A stretch of 64,000 bases of DNA from Halopseudomonas phragmitis (GTDB lineage Bacteria; Pseudomonadota; Gammaproteobacteria; Pseudomonadales; Pseudomonadaceae). The DNA lies in NCBI RefSeq assembly GCF_002056295.1, contig NZ_CP020100.1, positions 1,201,501 to 1,265,500 on the forward strand, read 5' to 3'. A program made the translations under genes and the position numbers. The notes beneath the pieces are model-generated. The model was not told the DNA's origin. It saw only the letters and a list, made by a program, of their open reading frames with translations, and did no database searches. Positions 34,808 to 41,773 of this stretch are shown one piece after another. Numbering within the stretch: the stretch's first letter is position 1; each line of letters begins with the position of its first letter.

Positions 34808-36314
34808 TGACATGAGCAAACCAGAAAAAAAGGGCTCTGCTGATACTCGCTACGAACCGAATGTGTCGATCAGTGCTCTCGACAAAAAAGCTCGCTTTAA
34901 CGCCGATGACTTCTACAGGCACCTCACCTCAGAATTTGAGGTGACTGAGAAGGGTTATCAGCCATTGAAAGAGTTGATGGCTGCTTATGGCATCGATTCG
35001 ACTGACATCCTAGGCTCCGATTATCCAGAGGATCCTGACTCGCCCCCGCGCAATGATCTCATGCTGTTCGAAAAGGCCAAGCTTGCGGTTCTCGCAAGGC
35101 GGATGTCTGTGCGAAGCAAAAAATGGCGTCCCTATGCTTTGTTCGCAAAGCCATCGATGAGCGCTGTCCTAGGTTCGAAGGCGCCAAGTAGCAAATACCA
35201 TAAGCAAGAGCGGGATAAGATGCTCCTGTACTACCTCACAGAGTTGAAGAGCGGGATTCCAGCGCCGGCGCAGGGTTCTGCGCAACCTTTGTTGGAAAAT
35301 AACGATGGCTTTGAGCTAGCGGGCGGACGCTTTGAGCAACGCTCAATGGGGATGACCTACGTCGTCGCAAACTTCTTGGCTGCTCGTCAGCGGGAAGTCG
35401 TGGTAAAGAACAACTGGGAAAACGGCTGGAGGGATTCAGAAAACAAGCTTGCGTCCTGGCCGCCGCACGTTCCGCCCGAGTATGGCGCATCTGAAGCGGT
35501 AGATATAACGAGAAAAGCGTTTGTCGCCATGCTTGAAGCTGTCCCTCCCGAAGCATCCAAAGACATGGCAAGGGTCCGATTAATTAAGGATCATTTCCTC
35601 GACGCAGAATCGTCCCACTGGCGAGAGGCATGTGAGCTTGACAAGAGCCTGTTGGCTGACATTCCTCCCGAGATCAGCAGGTTAGACCTTCGCGTAACTC
35701 GCGATCATATTAAGGAAGGCGTCGCCAGCGCCTTAGGCGTTGAGGTTCATGATCTACCTGGGAATCTTGTCCGCCAGGCGGAGTGCCTCGTTCGCCTCTA
35801 TGGACATAAGCATTGCCCTAATATGACGAATCCAGAGAGACTTAGGTATTTCCGAGAACTCCAAGCTCCACACCAAACAGCGATGGCCGCAGTGTTACTC
35901 TTCAGTTTAAAGCGTACGTCCCGGCAGATAGTGCTCAGTCTCCCTGGCGAGACCCACTCCAAGGTCTATGTGCATAAGGCTTTTTTGATGGCGCTCGCAG
36001 CTGCAGGGGTTGATCTGAACGAAAGCTTAGAGACTAACGACCAGCAGCTAACATCTGTGGTCGACAACATGGATACCAAGGTACTGACCTACCTGACGTC
36101 GCTTTTCTCAATCGTCACCATGGCCGATGATGGTCATCGAAACCACCTCAAAATGGAGTACTTAGCAAGCCATCTCAAGGTCAAAATCGAGCGCAGGGCC
36201 CTCTTGGCTGAACTCCCGCAGTTGCTAAAACCTTACAGCTGCCGTTTGGCCTATCAGTTGATGGGAGATTTCATGTCCTGCCTATACGAACACACAAAAA
36301 ATCCAATGTCCTGA
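34797..36314 (+). CDS. Large protein of unknown function, second gene of a two-gene module
   Basis: This 505-residue soluble protein matches no family that I know. The N-terminal 30 residues are polar, and the first 160 residues are charged and helical. A tryptophan-rich middle (NNWENGWRDSENKLASWPPHVPPEYG, in two parts) follows, then helical repeats to the C-terminus. Two cysteines and a histidine cluster (ECLVRLYGHKHC) could bind metal, but no known zinc motif is complete. No Walker, nuclease or helicase motif was found. The ATG at 34797 has AAAAGG upstream and overlaps the previous gene; ATG 34812 is an alternative. Low GC and the neighbouring IS remnant point to acquisition. The setting resembles that of small defence or conflict modules, but function is unproven. 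Confidence 0.7.
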   Translation: MRVNDMSKPEKKGSADTRYEPNVSISALDKKARFNADDFYRHLTSEFEVTEKGYQPLKELMAAYGIDSTDILGSDYPEDPDSPPRNDLMLFEKAKLAVLARRMSVRSKKWRPYALFAKPSMSAVLGSKAPSSKYHKQERDKMLLYYLTELKSGIPAPAQGSAQPLLENNDGFELAGGRFEQRSMGMTYVVANFLAARQREVVVKNNWENGWRDSENKLASWPPHVPPEYGASEAVDITRKAFVAMLEAVPPEASKDMARVRLIKDHFLDAESSHWREACELDKSLLADIPPEISRLDLRVTRDHIKEGVASALGVEVHDLPGNLVRQAECLVRLYGHKHCPNMTNPERLRYFRELQAPHQTAMAAVLLFSLKRTSRQIVLSLPGETHSKVYVHKAFLMALAAAGVDLNESLETNDQQLTSVVDNMDTKVLTYLTSLFSIVTMADDGHRNHLKMEYLASHLKVKIERRALLAELPQLLKPYSCRLAYQLMGDFMSCLYEHTKNPMS

Positions 36315-36442
36315 TCAGGCTGCCGACTAGAGCAGCTTCTTGGTATCCTCAGCCTAGGGACCGATTGGCCATCTCTCTCGCTGAGGGAGGCCACTGCTAC
36401 CAAGCATAGGCGCCGCTGCGAGATACCTGAATCCCCCCAACC

Positions 36443-36643
36443 TCACCGCCTCCTCTTAAGCAACGGCAACACCGCCAGCACCACTAGCACGCCGCCAAGC
36501 ACCCGCACCAGGCCTATATCGACAGAGCTTCTGCCGGCACCGGTGTAGCCCATCCAGCGAAACCCGGTCTCTGGGTCGGTGGTCAGCATCAGCAGGCCAA
36601 GAACGCCCACCATCAACAAAAAGGCATAGGGGATCAGGTGCAT
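36443..36643 (-). CDS. Small two-span membrane protein
   Basis: The 66-residue protein has two hydrophobic segments (IPYAFLLMVGVLGLLML, about 4-20, and LVRVLGGVLVVLAVLPLL, about 45-62), a short polar loop and a basic end (LKRRR), which predicts a hairpin in the inner membrane. Function unknown. It starts 18 bases from the end of the LysR-type regulator gene on the same strand, so it may be in the same transcript. Confidence 0.6.
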   Translation of the reverse strand: MHLIPYAFLLMVGVLGLLMLTTDPETGFRWMGYTGAGRSSVDIGLVRVLGGVLVVLAVLPLLKRRR

Positions 36644-36660
36644 GGGTGTGTTTCTCCCTA

Positions 36661-37584
36661 TTAAGTCATCGCATTGGCGACAGGTGCATGTTTGGCAATC
36701 AGGTCAGTTACCCAGTCGATGAATACCCGTAGCTTGCGGCTGATATGCCGGTTAGGTGGGTAAGCCACATACAGAGGCATGCTATCGAGGGTCCAGTCGG
36801 TGAACAGGGGCAGCAGTTCGCCGCGCTGCTGAAAGGGGCTGGACATGTACTGTGGCAGCCAGAGTACGCCGAGTCCGGCCAGGCCGGCGGCGAGGTAGGC
36901 GTTGCCGTCGTCAACGGCCAGTGCATAGCGCCCGTTGATCTGCAGGCTTTCGTTCTGCCTGTGCAGGGCGTAGGGCACCGCCCGGCCGGTTCGCGCCCAC
37001 AGAAAGCCGACGATCCGATGCTCTGAGTCCTCCAGCTCGTGTGGATGGGCCGGGGTGCCGAAGCGCTCGATGTAGCTTGGTGCGGCGAACACGCCCAGTT
37101 CAAGATCACCAACCCGTCGCGCCATCAGCGATTGATCCATCAACTCGCCGCCGCGCACTACGCAATCGACATGTTCATCGATGATGTCCACCACGCGGTC
37201 GCTGACGCCCAGGTCAATCTGGATATCCGGGTAGCGGGCATAGAAATCAGGCAATGCCGGGACCAGAATCATGCTGGCCAGCGGGCTGGGTACGTCCACC
37301 CGCAGGCGCCCGCTGGGCAGGGCCGATGCGCTGGACAGGCTGGACTCGGCATCTTCCATGTCGGCCAGCAGTCTGATGACCCGCTCGTAGTAGGCTGCGC
37401 CATCGGCCGTTACGTTGACCTTGCGGGTGGTGCGATTGAGCAACTTGACCCGCAGGCGCGTTTCCAACTGCTGGATTAGCAGCGATACGGTGGTTTTGCT
37501 CATGTGCAGGGTTTCGGCAGCCTTGGTAAAGCTCCCGGCTTCTACCACACGGGCAAACGCCTGCATTGCGTCAAAACGGTCCAT
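36661..37584 (-). CDS. LysR-type transcriptional regulator
   Basis: The 307-residue protein has the standard LysR winged helix-turn-helix (MDRFDAMQAFARVVEAGSF, AAETLHMSKTTVSLLIQQLE) and a periplasmic-binding-like effector domain starting near residue 90 (GRLRVDVPSPLA). The ATG at 37584 matches the family N-terminus; the open frame runs to 37713 without support. It is divergent from a RidA-family gene with about 140 bases between them, so it probably controls that gene. The effector is unknown. Confidence 0.93.
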   Translation of the reverse strand: MDRFDAMQAFARVVEAGSFTKAAETLHMSKTTVSLLIQQLETRLRVKLLNRTTRKVNVTADGAAYYERVIRLLADMEDAESSLSSASALPSGRLRVDVPSPLASMILVPALPDFYARYPDIQIDLGVSDRVVDIIDEHVDCVVRGGELMDQSLMARRVGDLELGVFAAPSYIERFGTPAHPHELEDSEHRIVGFLWARTGRAVPYALHRQNESLQINGRYALAVDDGNAYLAAGLAGLGVLWLPQYMSSPFQQRGELLPLFTDWTLDSMPLYVAYPPNRHISRKLRVFIDWVTDLIAKHAPVANAMT

Positions 37585-37726
37585 TTTCGCCCCGGTTGAT
37601 CGGTGGATTGTTTGGCATTCACAAACAGTGCTGGTTAGCCTTGCGCGTTTATCGCCCCGGCGCAAGTTTCTAGAGTATCTCCATGGGGCTTTCACGGCCC
37701 GCCCAGTCCACATGATGGAGGTAGTT

Positions 37727-38122
37727 ATGTCGCAACGTGATGTTGTTTTCCCGCCTGGTCGCCATGCGCTCTACGAGCGCAACCGTTATTCGCCGGCGGT
37801 GCGCTCCAATGGTTTTCTGTTCGTGTCCGGTCAGGTCGGCAGTAAGGAAGATGGCTCGCCGGAACCGGATCTGAAAAATCAGGTGCGCCAGGCTTTCACC
37901 AATCTGAACGCGATTCTTGCCGCCGCTGGCGCCAGCTTCGAGGATGTGGTGGATGTGACGGTGTTTATCGTCGATCCGCAGTCGAAATTCGACATCATCT
38001 GGCCGGTGGTGCAGGAGTTCTGGGGCGAGCCGCCGCATCCGACGGTGACCGCGGTTGGTGTGACCTGGCTGTATGGGTTTGATTTTGAGATCAAGGTGAT
38101 CGCCAAGTTGCCGCAGCAGTGA
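37727..38122 (+). CDS. RidA family protein
   Basis: The 131-residue YjgF/YER057c/UK114-fold protein contains LFVSGQVGSKEDG, QVRQAFTNLNAILAAAGAS and DVVDVTVFIVD, with a late conserved segment (EPPHPTVTAVGV). Classical RidA has an arginine in IARVRP where this protein has VTAVGVTWL, so it may not deaminate enamines and instead belongs to another Rid subgroup. A strong GGAGG lies 5 bases before the ATG at 37727. It is divergent from a LysR-type regulator. Confidence 0.9.
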   Translation: MSQRDVVFPPGRHALYERNRYSPAVRSNGFLFVSGQVGSKEDGSPEPDLKNQVRQAFTNLNAILAAAGASFEDVVDVTVFIVDPQSKFDIIWPVVQEFWGEPPHPTVTAVGVTWLYGFDFEIKVIAKLPQQ

Positions 38123-38152
38123 GTTGCAGCCGCTCAAGATAGCGGGGCTGGG

Positions 38153-38181
38153 CTGTCATGTTGTTGTAATGTGCATGTCAT
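38153..38181 (+). promoter_or_regulatory. Pho-box-like triple repeat upstream of the PstS-OmpA gene
   Basis: Three 7-base repeats at exact 11-base spacing: CTGTCAT (38153-38159), TTGTAAT (38164-38170), ATGTCAT (38175-38181). The PhoB consensus is two CTGTCAT-like repeats separated by 4 bases, so this reads as two overlapping Pho boxes. The last repeat ends 45 bases before the start codon of a phosphate-binding-protein-like gene. Confidence 0.75.
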
Positions 38182-38226
38182 CTTTTTTGCGCATTCTGGC
38201 GGCCCACTGCTGACTATCTGATTTCA

Positions 38227-39561
38227 ATGAGGCTGTTGATGCGCTCTGTTTGTCGCCGACTTATGCAATACCTGGGGGTCTCCCTGGCCTTGGTCTCTGG
38301 CCCGGTATCTGCCCACGCGCTGGAAATTCATGGCTCCAACACTGTGGGCGCCACCCTGGCACCGATGCTGATGAGCGCCTTTCTCGAGCAACTGACGGGC
38401 GAATCCGTCAGCGCCAGCGCTACCGGCGCTGACAACGAGACAGTGCTCAGGACCCGGCATCAGGGTCAGCCGCTCAGTGTGTTGATCGCCGCTCACGGCA
38501 CCAGCACCGGTTTCGCTGCGATGCGGGCTGGCCGGGCGGATATCTGGGCGGCTTCCCGGCGCATCACCGATACCGAAATCGCCAGCATGGCCGCGCAGGC
38601 GGACATGGTCAGCCCTAGTAGTGAGCATGTCATTGCGATTGATGGGCTGGCCATTCTGGTGCATCCCGCCAACCCGGTCAGTCAGTTGGATATCGATACG
38701 CTGGCGCGGATTTTTGCCGGCGATATCGGCAACTGGTCTGAGGTCGGCGGGCCGGATCGGGCGATTCAGGTCTATGCCCGCGACAGCCAGTCCGGCACCT
38801 GGGACACCTTCAAGGATCTGGTGCTGGCGGGCCGCTACAGCCTGACCGAGAGCGCCCGGCGCTACGAGTCGAATGACCTGTTGTCTGAGGATGTAAGCCG
38901 TGACCCGGGTGGCATCGGCTTTGCGGGTTTTGCCTCGGCTGGCAACAGCAAGTTGCTGGCGATTGCCGACGGTGCGGCACCGGCCTTGCAGCCGAGCAAG
39001 CTGTCGGTGGCCACGGAAGATTACCCGCTGTCCCGCCGGCTGTATCTCTACACCCCGGAGCTGGCCAGCAAGCCACTGCTCCAGGCCTTTATCGATTTTG
39101 CCCAGAGCCAGGCCGGGCAGGATGTCGTGGCCAAATCCGGTTTCTTTTCCCAGACCCCGTTTGCCGTCGATCCGGTGCTGGATGCCAGCGTGCCGGAAAC
39201 TTTCCGGCGCCTGACGCAGAATTACCAGCGCCTGTCGGTAAATATGCGCTTTGCCGAGGGGCATACCCGGCTCGACAACAAGGCTCACCGCGACTTGCTG
39301 CGCATTCGGCAGTATCTGCAAGACACCGGCAAAACCGGTGCCGATCTGATGCTGATTGGTTTTGCTGATCAACAAAGCGGCGAACTGCGCGCGCAGATGA
39401 TCTCCGAGCTGCGGTCCCAGTCGGTCAGCCGTGCGCTGCGTGACCTGGGTGTGCAGGGCCACGGCCATACCGGCTATGGCCACTACATGCCCGTGGGCGC
39501 AACTGGGGGAACCAGCGGCGCCCAGCGCAATGGCCGCGTAGAAGTCTGGGTGCGGCGCTGA
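38227..39561 (+). CDS. PstS-like phosphate-binding protein fused to an OmpA C-terminal domain
   Basis: The 444-residue exported protein has a signal peptide with cleavage near residue 32 (VSAHA before LEIHGSNTVG). The PBP-like domain of PstS type carries the phosphate-loop residues IHGSNTVGATLAP and later YARDSQSGTWDTFKDLVL and DPGGIGFAGFAS. From about residue 335 an OmpA-family peptidoglycan-binding domain follows (MRFAEGHTRLDNKAHRDL, LMLIGFADQQSGE, SRALRDLG, AQRNGRVEVWV). The fusion would hold a phosphate-binding protein at the cell wall or outer membrane. The triple Pho-box repeat upstream supports control by PhoB. It is not beside a pst transporter, so it may be a scavenging or sensing protein. 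Confidence 0.9.
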   Translation: MRLLMRSVCRRLMQYLGVSLALVSGPVSAHALEIHGSNTVGATLAPMLMSAFLEQLTGESVSASATGADNETVLRTRHQGQPLSVLIAAHGTSTGFAAMRAGRADIWAASRRITDTEIASMAAQADMVSPSSEHVIAIDGLAILVHPANPVSQLDIDTLARIFAGDIGNWSEVGGPDRAIQVYARDSQSGTWDTFKDLVLAGRYSLTESARRYESNDLLSEDVSRDPGGIGFAGFASAGNSKLLAIADGAAPALQPSKLSVATEDYPLSRRLYLYTPELASKPLLQAFIDFAQSQAGQDVVAKSGFFSQTPFAVDPVLDASVPETFRRLTQNYQRLSVNMRFAEGHTRLDNKAHRDLLRIRQYLQDTGKTGADLMLIGFADQQSGELRAQMISELRSQSVSRALRDLGVQGHGHTGYGHYMPVGATGGTSGAQRNGRVEVWVRR

Positions 39562-39566
39562 CGGGC

Positions 39567-40202
39567 TCAGCGAAACCGACTGCGGCTCAGGTTGCGTTGG
39601 CAGCCCTGATATTGCTGGTGGTAGCTGTTGGAGCGGGTATCCACGCGTCGCGCCACGCCCTGCAGCCAGGCTTTGTTGCGGTGGGTGCCGCGCCGGTATC
39701 CGCCCCAGCCTTCGTGGTAGTTCAGGTACTGGTGCTGGGCATCCCACTTGGAGATGCGGTTGATGCTGTGGGTTTTGTTGATGTACCAACCCATGAAGTC
39801 GATCGAGTCGGCAAAGTTTGTCCGGCTGGCTCGGCGGTTGCCGGTTTCCTGCCGGTAGTCATTCCAGGTTGAGCTAAGGGCCTGCGAGTAGCCCAGTGCG
39901 TCGCTGGGGCGGCCGGCGGGAATAAAGCCGAGGATGGTGCGCCGCGGCGGGCGGGCGTTATGCCGGAAGCTGGATTCCTGATACATCATTGCCATGGGCA
40001 CATGCACGGGCACTCCCCAGGTCTTTTCCATTTGCAGCGCGTGGTAATGCCAGCCGCGCTGGTCGGCAAAGATATGGCAGATGTTCTCTTGGCGGGTGGG
40101 TACGGCTTTGCTGGCGCAACCGGCGAGCAGGGCAGCCAGTACCAGCAGGCTGATCAGTTTGCCGGCGGCGGGCCGGCGCGCTGTGGGGGTAAAGCGGGGC
40201 AT
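39567..40202 (-). CDS. Lysozyme-like lipoprotein
   Basis: The 211-residue protein has a lipoprotein signal (KLISLLVLAALLAGC, lipobox LAGC, about 25-28). The mature part has a lytic-transglycosylase/lysozyme-like fold pattern: a candidate catalytic glutamate in MAMMYQESSFRHNARPP and a downstream GYSQALSSTWNDY segment, as in SLT-type enzymes. It is probably an outer-membrane lipoprotein acting on peptidoglycan. The ATG at 40202 follows AAGGAA; the frame extends upstream to 40463 but that part belongs to another sequence, a phoD-like relic. Confidence 0.85.
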   Translation of the reverse strand: MPRFTPTARRPAAGKLISLLVLAALLAGCASKAVPTRQENICHIFADQRGWHYHALQMEKTWGVPVHVPMAMMYQESSFRHNARPPRRTILGFIPAGRPSDALGYSQALSSTWNDYRQETGNRRASRTNFADSIDFMGWYINKTHSINRISKWDAQHQYLNYHEGWGGYRRGTHRNKAWLQGVARRVDTRSNSYHQQYQGCQRNLSRSRFR

Positions 40203-40343
40203 GGCAGGTTCCTTGTTTTGTCGGATGATACCCATGGGGGCTGACAAAACAATCTTTCCTGGCCTCCGGTTTGTATCAGGGTAATTGCGGGAGGCTGCGC
40301 AAGCGCTGTCAGGTTGGCGCGGTGGATGGGTAGTTGCTGGGCC

Positions 40344-40433
40344 AGCCAGCGGCGTGCCCCGGGACCGGATGATGGTCCGGTCGGTCAAGGGATCGCCGCT
40401 GGCCACGCCATGACTGAAGGCCAGCTCGCGTTC
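40344..40433 (-). pseudogene. Relic of a PhoD-like alkaline phosphatase N-terminus
   Basis: Translation on the minus strand gives ELAFSHGVASGDPLTDRTII followed by RSRGTPLAG. This resembles the start of the mature PhoD-family domain, which typically reads as (F/L)xHGVASGDPLPDRVILWTR. Only about 30 residues remain, without a start codon of their own, and the following sequence is unrelated. It lies immediately after the MFS transporter gene and near the Pho-box-controlled gene. Confidence 0.45.
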
Positions 40434-41646
40434 AGCGCTGTGCTCGGAGGATGTGCTGGTCATACAGCAACACCAGCCCCGCCAGCCCGGCGAATAGTAC
40501 CCCCACTACGCAGGTCGTGGCCCAGCCGCCGTGGCTCCAGGCCAGTGCCGCTAATGCCGAGCCACTCGCGGCACCGACGAAGTAAGCGGTCATGTACACG
40601 GCGTTGACCCGTGCCCGTGCCTGCGGGGCCAGTTGATAAATCACGCTCTGATTGCTGATATGCACCGCCGGTAGGGCTATGTCCAGCAACAAGAGCGCCA
40701 GCAGGAACCAGTACAGATTGCCGGCCCCAAGATAGAGCCCCAGCCAGCCGAGTAACAACAGAACCAGTGCGCCAGCGCTGACCCTCTGCCCCCGGCCACG
40801 ATCTGCCAGGCGCCCTGCCATATTGGCGGTAATGACCCCGGCAATGCCGAGCAACCCAATCAGGCCAATCTGGCTGTCGCTGAGTTGATGAGCCGGCCCT
40901 GATAGCAGCAGAGCCATGGTCGAAAACAACACGCTGACCGAGCCAAATACAAGGCCGCCGAGCGCTGCACGGGTGCGCAGTCGAGGGTGGGCGATAAGCA
41001 ACTGCACCAGCGAACCGAGTGTCGCGGCGTAACTGGCCGGCTGAGCGTTGCGGGCGCGGGGTAACACTACCCACAGCGCACCAGCCAACAACAGCATCAG
41101 CACGGCGGTTAAACGATATACGGTACTCCAGCCATCCACTTCCGAGAGCAAGCCGGCAGCGGTGCGTGCCAGCAGAATCCCCGCCAGCAATCCGCTCATG
41201 ACCAGCCCAACGGCTCGGCCGCTGCGCGCTGGGTCGGAAAGATTCGCCGCCATGGGCACCAGAATCTGGGCGGCAACCGAAAAGAAGCCGGTAACCAGGG
41301 TACCTATCAGCAGCATGTTGAAGTTCTGTGCATAGCCGCTGATCAGTAGACCCAGTGCGGCGATCAGCATCAGGCTAACCGCCAGACCGCGCTGCTCAAG
41401 CTTGTCGCCCAGCGGTACCAGAAACAGCAGGCCGACGGCGTAAGACACTTGTGACAGGGTCACGGTCAGCGCCGCCAGCCCCTCACTGACGCCAAGAGCC
41501 AAAGCGATGGAGTTCAGCAGTGGCTGATTGAAGTAGTTGGCCCCGGCACAGAGTCCGGTGGCCACCGCCATCATCAACAGCACCCCCGTAGTGAGGTACT
41601 GACCACTCATGTTCGCGCTGGTGGCGTGATTGCTAGCCTGCGTCAT
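40432..41646 (-). CDS. MFS transporter under a SoxR-type promoter
   Basis: This 404-residue major facilitator transporter of the 12-span type has the loop 2-3 motif LGDKLEQRG (about 83-91) and a MAGRLADRGRGQ loop in the second half. It is probably a drug or redox-compound exporter. Its promoter has a near-perfect SoxR box inside a 19-base spacer. From memory, P. aeruginosa SoxR controls an MFS gene (PA3718) in its small regulon, and this may be its counterpart. The ATG at 41646 has AGGAG upstream. It is followed directly by a phosphatase relic. The substrate is inferred only from regulation. Confidence 0.9.
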   Translation of the reverse strand: MTQASNHATSANMSGQYLTTGVLLMMAVATGLCAGANYFNQPLLNSIALALGVSEGLAALTVTLSQVSYAVGLLFLVPLGDKLEQRGLAVSLMLIAALGLLISGYAQNFNMLLIGTLVTGFFSVAAQILVPMAANLSDPARSGRAVGLVMSGLLAGILLARTAAGLLSEVDGWSTVYRLTAVLMLLLAGALWVVLPRARNAQPASYAATLGSLVQLLIAHPRLRTRAALGGLVFGSVSVLFSTMALLLSGPAHQLSDSQIGLIGLLGIAGVITANMAGRLADRGRGQRVSAGALVLLLLGWLGLYLGAGNLYWFLLALLLLDIALPAVHISNQSVIYQLAPQARARVNAVYMTAYFVGAASGSALAALAWSHGGWATTCVVGVLFAGLAGLVLLYDQHILRAQR

Positions 41647-41684
41647 GCGTGCGACTCCTGGGCCGTGGTATGAAAGTCGCGAGC

Positions 41685-41715
41685 ACCTTAATACCTCAAC
41701 TTAACTTGAGGTCAA
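41685..41715 (-). promoter_or_regulatory. SoxR box in a 19-base-spacer promoter of the MFS gene
   Basis: On the minus strand a -35 TTGACC (41715-41710) and a -10 TAAGGT (41690-41685) are separated by 19 bases, the over-long spacer typical of MerR-family regulators. Within the spacer is the palindrome CCTCAACTTAACTTGAGG (41694-41711), one base from the SoxR consensus CCTCAAGTTAACTTGAGG. Confidence 0.85.
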
Positions 41716-41728
41716 GCGTTTGAATGCA

Positions 41729-41755
41729 CAAAACGGAGCACAAGGCTCCGTTTTG
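41729..41755. terminator. Terminator after metE
   Basis: An 11-bp perfect stem (CAAAACGGAGC / GCTCCGTTTTG) has a 5-base loop. On the minus strand it follows the metE stop by 18 bases and ends in a short T-run; it also insulates the MFS promoter. Confidence 0.85.
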
Positions 41756-41773
41756 TCGATCAGTCAGCCTGAC

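Noticed and set aside
40203-40463. N-terminal extension of the lysozyme-like lipoprotein
   Set aside because: The extension includes a phosphatase-like relic and spacer sequence; the lipoprotein signal and ribosome site fix the start at 40202.
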